Source: Flavobacterium urocaniciphilum (GTDB lineage: Bacteria; Bacteroidota; Bacteroidia; Flavobacteriales; Flavobacteriaceae). From it: 64,000 nt of DNA. Where the stretch lies: assembly GCF_900110615.1 (NCBI RefSeq), contig NZ_FOEI01000001.1, positions 248,001 through 312,000 on the forward strand, given 5' to 3'. The notes beneath the pieces are model-generated. The model was not told where the DNA came from. It saw only the letters and a program-made list of their open reading frames with translations, and made no database searches. Made by a program: the position numbers and the translations under genes. Position 1 is the stretch's first letter, and each line of letters starts with the position of its first letter. This document shows, piece by piece, positions 1 through 9,165 of the stretch.

Positions 1-569
<569 letters not shown>

Positions 570-713
570 TTATTTCTTTAAAGGTTAGCAAATATATAAA
601 ATTTAAGCCTATTTTTTGGTGGAAGATTTCTAAAAAGAGAAACATTTCACGAATTAATAAATTAAGCGTGAAAAATTAAATTATTGATAATATTGAGGGA
701 TGAAAATTAGGGA

Positions 714-747
714 TAAAAAAAAATCCCGATTCAATCGGGATTTTTTT
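714..747 (-). terminator. Intrinsic terminator after rplS
   Basis: A perfect stem ATCCCGA/TCGGGAT (723-729 with 735-741) and a 5-nt loop, flanked by an A-run on the left and a T-run on the right. Read on the minus strand it sits 20 bp after the rplS stop and ends in a U-run. The symmetric flanks would let it work in either direction. Confidence 0.85.
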
Positions 748-766
748 ATACATACAAATGGGAAGA

Positions 767-1117
767 TTATCCTCTTCTTTCTTTGATTTTTGCTTTTTTA
801 CCAGTAAGTTCTCTAAAGTAGTAAATTCTAGCTCTACGTACTTTACCTCTTTGGTTCAATTCAATTTTTTGTAAAGCTGGCATGTTGATTGGGAAGATAC
901 GCTCAACTCCAATAGCTCCAGACATTTTTCTGATAGTAAAAGTTTCAGTAGCACCTGAACCTCTTTTTTGAATTACTACACCTTTGAAAAACTGAGTTCT
1001 AGTTTTTTCACCCTCTTTAATTTCGTAGTATACAGTTACTGTATCTCCTGCACTGAAATTAGGGAAGTCTTTTTTTGATACGAATTCGTTTTGTACGAAA
1101 TCAACTAAATTTGACAT
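767..1117 (-). CDS. rplS: 50S ribosomal protein L19
   Basis: 116 residues, normal L19 length. The protein has the family core: FSAGDTVTVYYEIKEGEKTR, FKGVVIQKRGSG, TFTIRKMSGAIGVERIFP and RRARIYYFRELTGKKAKIKER. L19 sits at the 30S-50S interface and is made as a single-copy ribosomal protein. The gene stands alone, between a strong terminator downstream and an unusual structured leader with a consensus promoter upstream, so it is probably a monocistronic, autoregulated unit. Identification is certain. Confidence 0.98.
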   Translation of the reverse strand: MSNLVDFVQNEFVSKKDFPNFSAGDTVTVYYEIKEGEKTRTQFFKGVVIQKRGSGATETFTIRKMSGAIGVERIFPINMPALQKIELNQRGKVRRARIYYFRELTGKKAKIKERRG

Positions 1118-1183
1118 AATTTTAAATATAAATCATTAAACCTGAGCAACATACACGTCCTTCGCCAGAGGTTGGTCAAATGT
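1118..1183 (-). promoter_or_regulatory. Candidate L19 leader RNA (ribosomal protein autoregulation)
   Basis: The 5' untranslated stretch of rplS on the minus strand. Between 1141 and 1190 the base composition is strikingly richer in G and C than the flanks, and the minus strand reads CACATTTGACCAACCTCTGG and onward to GGACGTGTATGTTGCTCAGG. A short A/T-rich linker leads to the ATG at 1117. Leaders upstream of rplS have been described in flavobacteria as candidate autoregulatory RNAs that bind L19. Position and composition fit; I could not compute the fold or compare with the covariance model. Confidence 0.6.
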
Positions 1184-1188
1184 GAGGG

Positions 1189-1217
1189 CAAAATTAATTC
1201 TTTTTTATGAATTGACA
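1189..1217 (-). promoter_or_regulatory. Bacteroidota-type promoter of rplS
   Basis: On the minus strand a -33 TTG (1217-1215) is followed after 18 bp by TAATTTTG (1196-1189), a perfect TAnnTTTG box. Transcription would begin near 1183, exactly where the GC-richer leader starts. Confidence 0.75.
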
Positions 1218-1312
1218 AAAAAATGGAAGGATAAATTTGTTTGAAGGAGTTAAATTTTTGGTAAAATTTAAAAAACTTACATTTACTATTCTCATACATC
1301 TAACTTTTAAAG

Positions 1313-1320
1313 TATATTTG
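1313..1320 (+). promoter_or_regulatory. Probable -7 box of tgt
   Basis: TATATTTG matches TAnnTTTG exactly, about 100 bp before the tgt start. No clear TTG at the -33 position. The leader 1327-1418 is AT-rich and I see no obvious structure in it. Confidence 0.5.
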
Positions 1321-1418
1321 TCCGTTAAAATTAAAAATAAAGTGATCCGTTTGATAAGCTATAAAATTCAAACCAAATTACTTTAAACATTCGCAAATTA
1401 AAAGCAGAAAATATCTAA

Positions 1419-2549
1419 ATGAAGTTTGATTTATTAAAAAAAGATGCACAAAGCCAGGCAAGAGCTGGTCAAATTACTACAGATCATGGTGTTATTGAAA
1501 CGCCAATTTTTATGCCTGTTGGAACTGTAGCATCGGTTAAAGGTGTGCATCAACGTGAATTAAAAAACGATATTAATCCAGATATTATTTTAGGAAATAC
1601 CTATCATTTATATTTAAGACCTCAATTAGATGTTTTAGAAAAAGCGGGTGGTTTACATAAATTCATGAATTGGGATCGAAATATTTTAACGGATTCAGGT
1701 GGTTATCAAGTTTATTCCTTATCTGGTAGAAGAAAAATTAAAGAAGAAGGAGTGAAATTCAAATCACATATCGATGGTTCGTACCACTTTTTTTCTCCTG
1801 AAAATGTAATGGAAATCCAAAGAACAATTGGTGCGGATATCATCATGGCTTTTGATGAATGTACACCTTATCCTTGTGATTATAGATATGCGCAACGTTC
1901 TATGCACATGACGCACCGTTGGTTGGATAGATGTATCAATCATTTAGAAACATTACCTTTTAAATACGGTTATTCTCAAGCATTTTTTCCTATTGTTCAA
2001 GGAAGTACGTATAAAGATTTACGTCAGCAATCGGCTGAATTTATTGCTAGTAGAAATGCAGTAGGTAATGCAATTGGTGGTTTATCAGTTGGTGAGCCTG
2101 CAGAAGAAATGTACGCAATGACAGAAGTTGTAACGGCTATTTTACCTCAAGACAAACCAAGATATTTAATGGGAGTGGGTACTCCGGCTAATATCTTAGA
2201 AAATATTGCATTAGGAATTGACATGTTCGATTGTGTTATGCCAACACGTAATGCAAGAAACGGAATGTTATTTACTTCAGAAGGATTTATCAACATCAAA
2301 AATAAAAAATGGGAAGATGATTTTTCTCCTGTTGACCCGATGGGATTAACGTATGTTGATACCGATTATTCTAAAGCCTATTTAAGACATTTATTTGTAG
2401 CTAATGAGTTTTTAGGAAAACAAATTGCTACAATTCATAATTTAGGTTTCTATATGTGGTTGGTTCGTGAAGCGAGAAAACAAATTTTAGCAGGAACTTT
2501 TAGAGATTGGAAAGAGATGATGGTTAAAAAAGTAACTACTAGATTATAA
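1419..2549 (+). CDS. tgt: Queuine/preQ1 tRNA-guanine transglycosylase, lacking the usual zinc cysteines
   Basis: 376 residues, normal length. Exchanges guanine 34 for a queuosine precursor in tRNAs with GUN anticodons. Seen: FMPVGTVASVKG near the N-terminus, the catalytic-pocket motif LTDSGGYQVYSL (around residue 92), FDECTPYPCDY (near 144), GGLSVGEP, and the nucleophile segment MFDCVMPTRNARNG (near 270). In most bacterial Tgt proteins the C-terminal part has CxCxxC plus a distant His binding structural zinc. Here that stretch (about residues 304-313) reads DPMGLTYVDTDYSKAY with no cysteine, while His340 in TIHNLGFY is kept. The gene appears followed by an independent permease gene. Function is confident; the zinc question is treated in the findings. 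Confidence 0.96.
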   Translation: MKFDLLKKDAQSQARAGQITTDHGVIETPIFMPVGTVASVKGVHQRELKNDINPDIILGNTYHLYLRPQLDVLEKAGGLHKFMNWDRNILTDSGGYQVYSLSGRRKIKEEGVKFKSHIDGSYHFFSPENVMEIQRTIGADIIMAFDECTPYPCDYRYAQRSMHMTHRWLDRCINHLETLPFKYGYSQAFFPIVQGSTYKDLRQQSAEFIASRNAVGNAIGGLSVGEPAEEMYAMTEVVTAILPQDKPRYLMGVGTPANILENIALGIDMFDCVMPTRNARNGMLFTSEGFINIKNKKWEDDFSPVDPMGLTYVDTDYSKAYLRHLFVANEFLGKQIATIHNLGFYMWLVREARKQILAGTFRDWKEMMVKKVTTRL

Positions 2550-2577
2550 AATAAATTTAGAACTAAATCTGAAAATG

Positions 2578-2632
2578 ATATTTACTTTCATTTTTGGAAT
2601 TTGGAATTTAGAATTTAGAATTTAAAATTTAT
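2578..2632 (+). repeat. Short AT-rich tandem phrase repeat
   Basis: Immediately before the permease gene the sequence repeats the phrase GAATTT(A/G)G several times in a row, with small variations. It looks like a low-complexity intergenic repeat. No promoter box is visible in it. Confidence 0.5.
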
Positions 2633-3709
2633 ATGAAAAAAATAGATTGGTATATTTTAAAAAGGTATTTGATAACTTTTACGGTTATGTTGTTAATGTT
2701 TATTCCAATTGGAATCATTATTGACGTTTCTGAAAAAATCAATCGTATGATTGAAAATAAAGTTGCCTTTCAAGATGTATTAGTTTATTACTACGGTTTT
2801 ACTATTTATTTTGCTAATTTATTATTTCCCATATTTCTATTCTTATCGATTATTTGGTTTACCTCAAAACTAGCCAATAATACAGAAATTGTTGCAATTT
2901 TAAGCTCGGGGATTTCATTTACAAGATTTTTAAGACCTTATATTGTTGGTGCAACAATGGTTTCATTAGTAACTTTATTAATGGGGTTTTTTATATTACC
3001 TGATGCCAGTGAAAAATACTGGGATTTTAGGTATACCTATCTAAAACGAAATGCAGAAACCAGACAAACTTCAGATATTTTCAGACAAGTAAATTCAAAT
3101 GAATTTATGTACGTAAGTAGTTATAATGTATTGTCTAAAACTGGTTTCGATTTTATTTATGAAAAATTTAATGGCAATAAATTAGAGTATAAATTATACG
3201 CGAATCGTATTAAATATAATGAAAAGACTAAAACCTACGATTTATATAATTATACGAAAAGAACAGTTGGGATAAACGAAGATATTATCGAAAAACAAGA
3301 GGTTTTTACTCGAAAATTTGAGTTTGAACCAGACGATTTAACTCCAACAGTTTACGTTGCAGAAACAATGAATATTTTTAACTTGGTGAAATTTATTGAT
3401 AAAGAAAGAGCTAAAGGAAGTTCCAATTTAGATGTTTATTTGGTAGTTCTGTATAAAAAATTCAGTATTCCTATTTCTGCATTTATCTTAACTATTATTG
3501 CGGTTTCTGTATCGGCAATGAAGCGTAGAGGTGGTATGGGTGTCAATTTAGCTATAGGTATTTTAATTGCCTTTTCTTATGTTTTCTTTGATAAGATTTT
3601 CGGAACATTAGCGGAAAAATCAAGTATCCCTCCAATTGTAGCTGTTTGGTTTCCAAATGTAGTTTTCGGAATTTTAGCTTTTTATTTGCTTAAAAATGCC
3701 AAACGTTAA
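2633..3709 (+). CDS. LptF/LptG family lipopolysaccharide export permease
   Basis: 358 residues with the YjgP/YjgQ architecture: two to three membrane segments in the first ~120 residues (MKKIDWYILKRYLITFTVML onward), a periplasmic jelly-roll-like region of about 150 residues, and three C-terminal membrane segments ending FGILAFYLLKNAKR. The family forms the membrane part of the Lpt ABC exporter that lifts LPS from the inner membrane towards the outer membrane. Whether it is LptF or LptG cannot be decided by eye. It overlaps the next ORF by 14 bp, so the two are probably co-transcribed. Confidence 0.88.
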   Translation: MKKIDWYILKRYLITFTVMLLMFIPIGIIIDVSEKINRMIENKVAFQDVLVYYYGFTIYFANLLFPIFLFLSIIWFTSKLANNTEIVAILSSGISFTRFLRPYIVGATMVSLVTLLMGFFILPDASEKYWDFRYTYLKRNAETRQTSDIFRQVNSNEFMYVSSYNVLSKTGFDFIYEKFNGNKLEYKLYANRIKYNEKTKTYDLYNYTKRTVGINEDIIEKQEVFTRKFEFEPDDLTPTVYVAETMNIFNLVKFIDKERAKGSSNLDVYLVVLYKKFSIPISAFILTIIAVSVSAMKRRGGMGVNLAIGILIAFSYVFFDKIFGTLAEKSSIPPIVAVWFPNVVFGILAFYLLKNAKR

Positions 3710-4616
3710 TGTTAAACATAATCTACATCTTCATTTAATTGTATTTATTTGGGGTTTTACAGCGATTTTAGGAAAGCTAATTTCGTTAGAAGCTTTACCA
3801 TTAGTTTGGTGGAGAATGACTATTGCGGTTTGCCTTATTTTTGGATACATTCTTTATAAAAGATATGATTTAAAGATTTCTAAAAAGGACATAATACTTT
3901 TGTTATTATCTGGATTGGTAATTGCTTTGCATTGGTTTACTTTTTTTAAAGCTATTAAAGTTTCAAATATTTCTATAACACTTGCTTGTTTGTCAACTGG
4001 TGCCTTTTTCACTTCCATTTTAGAACCTATATTTTACAAACGAAAAATGGTTTGGTATGAAATTCTATTCGGATTAATTGTATTATTCGGGTTGTATTTT
4101 GTTGTAGAATCTTCAGAACCCAATTTCATTTCAAAAAGTATAAATAGCGATTTAACTGGAACCATGCAGGGTGTTTTATTAGCATTAACTTCTGCGTTTT
4201 TATCGGCTTTATTTTCGGTTATTAATGGGAAATTTGCTCAAAGAATCGAATCTACTATCATTTCTTTTTATGAACTTTTAGGCGGTGTTCTGTTTTTTAG
4301 TTTGTTCTTGTTATTTAGCGGTCAATTAGATGGAAACTTTTTTAGTTTGAAATTAGAAGATTTAATTTGGTTATCCATCTTAGCTTCTATTTGTACGGCA
4401 TATGCATTTATCGCTTCAGTTAGTGTGATGCGATTTATTTCTCCTTACACTGTAATGTTAACGATTAATTTAGAGCCCGTTTACGGTATTGCTTTGGCTG
4501 TTTTAGTTTTTGAGAAAAATGAACAGATGAGTTTTTCCTTTTATATCGGTGCTGCAATTATACTTACTACAGTGATTTTGAACGGATTAATTAGAAATCA
4601 CAAAAAAAGTAATTAG
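3696..4616 (+). CDS. EamA/DMT family transporter
   Basis: 306 residues, about ten hydrophobic helices in two five-helix halves, the classical drug/metabolite transporter layout. The N-terminus HLIVFIWGFTAILGKLISLE and the second-half helix with the ELLGG motif (near residue 193) are typical EamA signatures. An inner-membrane exporter of metabolites or amino acids; the substrate cannot be read from sequence. The ATG at 3696 overlaps the preceding permease by 14 bp. The next in-frame ATG would remove the first helix, so the upstream start is preferred. Confidence 0.85.
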   Translation: MPNVNVKHNLHLHLIVFIWGFTAILGKLISLEALPLVWWRMTIAVCLIFGYILYKRYDLKISKKDIILLLLSGLVIALHWFTFFKAIKVSNISITLACLSTGAFFTSILEPIFYKRKMVWYEILFGLIVLFGLYFVVESSEPNFISKSINSDLTGTMQGVLLALTSAFLSALFSVINGKFAQRIESTIISFYELLGGVLFFSLFLLFSGQLDGNFFSLKLEDLIWLSILASICTAYAFIASVSVMRFISPYTVMLTINLEPVYGIALAVLVFEKNEQMSFSFYIGAAIILTTVILNGLIRNHKKSN

Positions 4617-4653
4617 TTTACAGTTCAAAATTTTTCAAATAATATTTTAATAG

Positions 4654-4661
4654 TATCTTTG
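4654..4661 (+). promoter_or_regulatory. Probable -7 box of accA
   Basis: TATCTTTG, an exact TAnnTTTG match, 33 bp before the accA ATG. No convincing -33 TTG. Confidence 0.55.
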
Positions 4662-4694
4662 TAATTACAAACTATTTAAACAAAACTAACTTTT

Positions 4695-5651
4695 ATGGAA
4701 TATTTAGATTTTGAATTGCCAATAAAAGAGCTTGAAGATCAATTAGATAAATGTGTTATTTTAGGTCAAGAATCTAATGTAGATGTTTCAGCAACTTGTA
4801 AACAACTAGAAGAAAAATTAGAGCAAACTAAAAAAGATATTTATAAGAATATGACGGCTTGGCAAAGAGTTCAAATGTCTCGCCATCCGAACAGACCTTA
4901 TACTTTAGAATATATTACGAACTTAACTGACGGTACGTTTTTAGAATTATTTGGAGACAGAAACTTCAAAGACGATAAAGCGATGGTTGGTGGTTTAGGT
5001 AGAATCAATGGTCAATCTTATATGATTATTGGTCAACAAAAAGGAGTAAATACTAAAATGCGTCAGTTACGTAATTTTGGTATGGCGAATCCAGAAGGTT
5101 ACCGTAAAGCTTTACGTTTAATGAAAATGGCAGAGAAATTCAACATTCCTGTTGTAACATTAATTGACACTCCTGGAGCTTATCCTGGTTTAGAAGCTGA
5201 AGAGCGTGGACAAGGAGAAGCGATTGCTCGTAATATTTTTGAAATGGCTCGTTTAAAAACGCCTATTATTTCTATTATTATTGGTGAAGGAGCATCTGGA
5301 GGTGCTTTAGGAATTGGAGTAGGAGATAGAGTATTCATGTTAGAAAATACTTGGTATTCTGTAATTTCACCAGAATCTTGTTCGTCAATTTTATGGAGAA
5401 GTTGGGAATATAAAGAGCAAGCAGCCGAAGCATTAAAATTAACTCCGGTTGATATGAAAAAGCAAAAATTAATTGACGATATTATTCCAGAACCATTAGG
5501 TGGAGCACATCAAGATAAAGCTACAACATTCAAAACTGTTGAAAAGTACATCACAAAGTCTTATAACGAATTGAAAGACTTATCAACAAAAGAATTGGTG
5601 GCGCAAAGAATGGAGAAATACAGTAATATGGGAGAATTCTCAGATAAATAA
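4695..5651 (+). CDS. accA: Acetyl-CoA carboxylase carboxyltransferase subunit alpha
   Basis: 318 residues, the normal length of AccA. Motifs seen: [36 protein letters not shown], the crotonase-fold oxyanion region [20 protein letters not shown] (about residues 160-180) and [19 protein letters not shown]. Together with AccD it transfers the carboxyl group from biotin to acetyl-CoA to give malonyl-CoA, the first step of fatty-acid synthesis. accD is not in the window. A promoter box lies 33 bp upstream and a strong terminator 20 bp downstream, so it is monocistronic. Confidence 0.98.
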   Translation: MEYLDFELPIKELEDQLDKCVILGQESNVDVSATCKQLEEKLEQTKKDIYKNMTAWQRVQMSRHPNRPYTLEYITNLTDGTFLELFGDRNFKDDKAMVGGLGRINGQSYMIIGQQKGVNTKMRQLRNFGMANPEGYRKALRLMKMAEKFNIPVVTLIDTPGAYPGLEAEERGQGEAIARNIFEMARLKTPIISIIIGEGASGGALGIGVGDRVFMLENTWYSVISPESCSSILWRSWEYKEQAAEALKLTPVDMKKQKLIDDIIPEPLGGAHQDKATTFKTVEKYITKSYNELKDLSTKELVAQRMEKYSNMGEFSDK

Positions 5652-5669
5652 CAAAAAATGAATTAAAAT

Positions 5670-5698
5670 GCGCCTTGTTACTACAAGGCGTTTTTTTT
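5670..5698 (+). terminator. Intrinsic terminator of accA
   Basis: Perfect 8-bp stem CGCCTTGT/ACAAGGCG (5671-5678 with 5683-5690), loop TACT, then eight T residues. Confidence 0.92.
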
Positions 5699-5775
5699 GA
5701 CATATTAACAATTGGTTGAAAGTTTTCAACAGGTAATCTTTAACAAGTAAAATTTATTTTTTATAGTATTTAAAC

Positions 5776-5783
5776 TACTTTCG
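5776..5783 (+). promoter_or_regulatory. -7-like box directly before dnaB
   Basis: TACTTTCG resembles TAnnTTTG with one mismatch and ends only 4 nt before the dnaB ATG, so the transcript would start at or near the A of the start codon (leaderless). Confidence 0.45.
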
Positions 5784-5787
5784 CAAT

Positions 5788-7347
5788 ATGGAAAAATCGT
5801 TAAATATAAGCCCGGTTAGAGTTGATAAAACTACTATAATTAATTTAGAGAAAGGGAAACTTCCTCCTCAAGCTGTAGATATTGAAGAAGCAGTTTTAGG
5901 TGCTATGTTAATTGATATTAAGGCGCCAGGTGAAGTAATCGATTTATTACAACCAGAAGTTTTTTATAAAGAAGCACATAAATATATTTATGAAGCGATT
6001 ACTCAATTGTTTCATAGTACACCGCCTCAACCAATCGATTTATTAACGGTTTCGGCACAATTAAAAAGAAATGGTAAATTAGAATTAGTTGGAAGTGATT
6101 TTTACTTAATTCAATTAACTCAAAAAATTGCCTCTTCTGCACATATAGTATTTCATGCCAGAATCATTCTTCAAAAATACATTCAAAGAAGTTTAATTAC
6201 AATTTCAAGTAAATTAATTGAAGATTGTTATGATGAAGGAATGGACGTTTTCGATTTATTAGATACTGCGGAAACAAACTTATATGAAATCACGCAAGGA
6301 AATCTTAAAAAAGGGTATGAAACGGCTCAGAGTTTAGTAAACCAAGCTAAACAAAGAATCGAAGAGATTTCTAACAAAGAAGGTTTGTCAGGTATTCCAA
6401 CAGGATTTAGAAAATTAGACGAATTAACGTCTGGTTGGCAACCATCCGATTTAATTATTATCGCAGCTCGTCCGGGTATGGGTAAAACCGCATTCGTATT
6501 ATCGATGGCTAGAAATATTGCTGTAGGAAGTAATGAACCTGTTGCGTTATTCTCCCTTGAGATGTCTTCTGTACAGTTAATAACTCGTTTAATATCTAGT
6601 GAAACCGGATTAACTTCAGAAAAACTTCGTAAAGGAACATTAGAGCCTCACGAATGGGAACAGTTAAATGTTAAAGTAAAAGATTTAGAAAAAGCTCCAT
6701 TATATATTGACGATACTCCTTCTTTATCAATTTTCGATTTAAGAGCAAAAGCACGTCGTTTGGTTTCGCAACACGGTATTAAACTAATTGTAATTGATTA
6801 TTTGCAATTAATGTCTGCGGGTTCTTCAAGTAAAGGTGGTGGAAATCGTGAACAAGAGATTTCGATGATTTCTCGAAGTTTAAAAGGTTTAGCTAAAGAA
6901 TTAAATGTTCCTGTAATTGCTTTATCACAGTTATCGCGTGCGGTTGAAACGCGTGGATCAAGTAAAAGACCATTATTATCCGACTTACGTGAATCGGGTG
7001 CAATTGAGCAAGATGCCGATATCGTATCGTTCATTTACCGTCCTGAATATTATAAAATTGATAATTGGGATGATGAAGAAGCAGCACCTACAACAAATCA
7101 AGGTGAATTTATCGTAGCAAAACACAGAAATGGTAGTTTGGATAATATACGATTGAAATTTATTGGAAGTTTAGGTAAGTTCGATAATTTAGATGAATAC
7201 GGAATGACTTATGACGATTCTATGCCTTCTAAGATGAATTTAGACGCACATAATCCCTTTATCACACCTAATTTGCCATCGCCAAATGATGCTTTTGGAA
7301 GTAGTATGAATAACAATTTTGATGAAAATAGTGATGTTCCATTTTAA
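5788..7347 (+). CDS. dnaB: Replicative DNA helicase DnaB
   Basis: 519 residues. The N-terminal DnaB domain (PPQAVDIEEAVLGAMLIDIK, residues ~27-130) packs against primase. The C-terminal RecA-like helicase has Walker A PGMGKTAF (about residue 230), Walker B LIVIDYLQLM and the DnaB motif LRESGAIEQDADIVSFIYRP. It is the ring helicase that opens the replication fork. A low-complexity tail follows the helicase core and ends FDENSDVPF, which resembles the acidic tip of single-stranded DNA binding protein. The start is supported by a promoter-like box 4 nt upstream. Confidence 0.97.
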   Translation: MEKSLNISPVRVDKTTIINLEKGKLPPQAVDIEEAVLGAMLIDIKAPGEVIDLLQPEVFYKEAHKYIYEAITQLFHSTPPQPIDLLTVSAQLKRNGKLELVGSDFYLIQLTQKIASSAHIVFHARIILQKYIQRSLITISSKLIEDCYDEGMDVFDLLDTAETNLYEITQGNLKKGYETAQSLVNQAKQRIEEISNKEGLSGIPTGFRKLDELTSGWQPSDLIIIAARPGMGKTAFVLSMARNIAVGSNEPVALFSLEMSSVQLITRLISSETGLTSEKLRKGTLEPHEWEQLNVKVKDLEKAPLYIDDTPSLSIFDLRAKARRLVSQHGIKLIVIDYLQLMSAGSSSKGGGNREQEISMISRSLKGLAKELNVPVIALSQLSRAVETRGSSKRPLLSDLRESGAIEQDADIVSFIYRPEYYKIDNWDDEEAAPTTNQGEFIVAKHRNGSLDNIRLKFIGSLGKFDNLDEYGMTYDDSMPSKMNLDAHNPFITPNLPSPNDAFGSSMNNNFDENSDVPF

Positions 7348-7427
7348 TTAATTTTTTTGTTAATTTTTTATTTTTTGTATTATTATTTTTATTAAGTTTA
7401 TAAAAATAACCTATAAAAAAATAAATT

Positions 7428-7727
7428 ATGCCAAGTTACATTATTTCATTAACTGACGCCGAAGAATGGGCTCATTCATGGCAAACAAATCCGCCAAAAA
7501 ATTTAGCAAAAGCACATTTAATTCCATTGGAAGTGTTAACAGATTTACTTGCAATTTCTGGAGTTACAGGTGTAAGATCGTATATGGGTGTTGACTCATC
7601 AGGAACGCAAAGATTAATGTTCGTTGGTGTTGACGGCGATGGTAAAGATATGACAGATACAATTTATAGTGGTACAACTCCTTGTCCAAATTTATGTGAT
7701 ATTTCAAGTCCATTATATAATCCATAA
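7428..7727 (+). CDS. Small conserved-looking protein of unknown function
   Basis: 99 residues, soluble, no signal peptide or membrane segment, starting MPSYIISLTDAEEWAHSWQT. It has a glycine- and aspartate-rich centre (GVDSSGTQRLMFVGVDGDGK) and two nearby cysteines near the C-terminus (CPNLC). I do not recognise a family. The preceding 80 bp are very AT-rich. The next gene begins 3 bp after its stop and leads into a two-component system, so this small protein may be the first gene of that operon. Confidence 0.7.
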   Translation: MPSYIISLTDAEEWAHSWQTNPPKNLAKAHLIPLEVLTDLLAISGVTGVRSYMGVDSSGTQRLMFVGVDGDGKDMTDTIYSGTTPCPNLCDISSPLYNP

Positions 7728-7730
7728 GAA

Positions 7731-8369
7731 TTGCAGTTTAAATATTATTTACATATTTTATCTTTTATTGTAGCAATACTATACCTTATAGGCTTTAAAA
7801 ACAAAAGTAAAGCTTATAAGGTTTTTTCTGTTTTTCTTTTAGTTAATGTAGTTTTAGGTTTTGTTAGCGATAGACTTTATAGTTGGTTTAAAATTTATAA
7901 TCATTTCTTTATTAATGTAATATTTTTATTTCAATTTGGATTCTTAAGCCTTTTTTATTCCTACTCTTTCGATAATAAAAAATGGCGGAATATTGTTGAA
8001 ATATTGCTGATTCTTGTTGTTAGTTATCTATTGATTAAATATTTAATTTTTCCAGAATCATTTTTTGTCTTTCATTATGAAGATATTTACGTAACAGTTT
8101 TTCCATTAATTGTTTATAGTGTTATATATCTATATAACGAATATGACCAACCTCAAGAATTATATTATGCTAATTTAGGAATGCTAATGTATTTAATTAT
8201 GAATTTTTTAAATTATATAACTTGGCCTTTATATAGTATTTCGATAGATTATACTTATATGAATGATTTCAATAAAATTTTAAATAAATTATTGAGTTTT
8301 ATAGAACCTTTTGGATTAGTTTATTTTTCATTTCTTTTATATCAGTTAAAAAAGCTAAAATCTAAATAA
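7731..8369 (+). CDS. Multi-pass membrane protein, possible sensor partner of the adjacent kinase
   Basis: 212 residues, almost entirely hydrophobic, with about seven membrane segments (for example LHILSFIVAILYLIGF and KWRNIVEILLILVVSYLLI). No catalytic motif is visible. The reading frame has no early ATG; the best start is TTG at 7731, 3 bp after the preceding stop, giving LQFKYYLHIL. It is followed after 1 bp by a histidine kinase that itself has only one membrane segment, so this protein could supply signal perception, or simply be co-expressed. No named function can be given. Confidence 0.7.
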   Translation: MQFKYYLHILSFIVAILYLIGFKNKSKAYKVFSVFLLVNVVLGFVSDRLYSWFKIYNHFFINVIFLFQFGFLSLFYSYSFDNKKWRNIVEILLILVVSYLLIKYLIFPESFFVFHYEDIYVTVFPLIVYSVIYLYNEYDQPQELYYANLGMLMYLIMNFLNYITWPLYSISIDYTYMNDFNKILNKLLSFIEPFGLVYFSFLLYQLKKLKSK

Positions 8370-8370
8370 T

Positions 8371-9162
8371 ATGGAAGTAACGCAATTAGCAGTAGATCAA
8401 ATCATAAAAGCTTTCTTGTTTATATTATTTGCTTTTTTTAGTGTTTTTTTAACATTGGCTCTTTTCTTTTATTTTTCACGTAAGAAAATTGTAAAAATTG
8501 CCGTTGAAAAGAAGAATCAAGAAATTCATTATCAAAAAGAAATACTTCAATCGGTAATTCAAACTCAAGAAGATGAACGAATGCGTATTGCACAAGATTT
8601 ACACGATGATATTAGTTCAAAGTTAAATATTGTTTCTCTAAATACACATTTGTTAAAAACGCCTAATCTATCTGAATCTGAATATAATGAAATTATTGAT
8701 AATGTTGTAAACCTAACAGCAAAAGCATTAGAAAATTCTCGTAGAATTGCTCACGATTTATTACCGCCTGTTTTTGAAAAGTTCGGATTGCATGCAGCTA
8801 TAGAAGAATTAGTAAATGAATTTTCTTCAGCCAAAAATGTTCAGGTAAAATATACGAATTCGCTCGACTTCAGTTATTTAGAAGTTAATTATCAATTGCA
8901 TATTTTTAGAATCTTACAAGAATTGTTAAATAATTCTATCCGACACGGTAAAGCTTCTGAAATTTCTATTAATTTTGTTGAAAATAATAGTAAAAACACT
9001 TGTTTCTATTCTGATAATGGAGTTGGTTTTGATATGAAATCAACCAATAAAAAAAGAGGTATCGGAATGCAGAATATTGATAGTAGAGTAAATTTCCTTG
9101 GTGGAAAAATTAATATCCATTCTGAAATAAACAAAGGTGTTCAAATTGATTTTAATTTTTAA
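8371..9162 (+). CDS. Sensor histidine kinase, NarX/LiaS-like (HisKA_3)
   Basis: 263 residues. One N-terminal membrane segment (about 12-36), a short coiled coil, then the HisKA_3 dimerisation domain with the phosphoacceptor His78 in ERMRIAQDLHDDISSKLN. The ATPase domain has the N box LQELLNNSIRHGKA, G1 DNGVGFD and a G2-like RGIGMQNIDSRV. The kinase should phosphorylate the response regulator encoded 3 bp downstream. It has no periplasmic sensor domain, so the adjacent seven-helix protein is a candidate for input. Unlike the two kinases further right, its ATP-binding motifs look complete. Confidence 0.92.
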   Translation: MEVTQLAVDQIIKAFLFILFAFFSVFLTLALFFYFSRKKIVKIAVEKKNQEIHYQKEILQSVIQTQEDERMRIAQDLHDDISSKLNIVSLNTHLLKTPNLSESEYNEIIDNVVNLTAKALENSRRIAHDLLPPVFEKFGLHAAIEELVNEFSSAKNVQVKYTNSLDFSYLEVNYQLHIFRILQELLNNSIRHGKASEISINFVENNSKNTCFYSDNGVGFDMKSTNKKRGIGMQNIDSRVNFLGGKINIHSEINKGVQIDFNF

Positions 9163-9165
9163 TTA

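Noticed and set aside
1105..1299. Minus-strand 64-residue ORF over the rplS leader and promoter
   Set aside because: It runs through the rplS promoter and leader and has no recognisable protein features.
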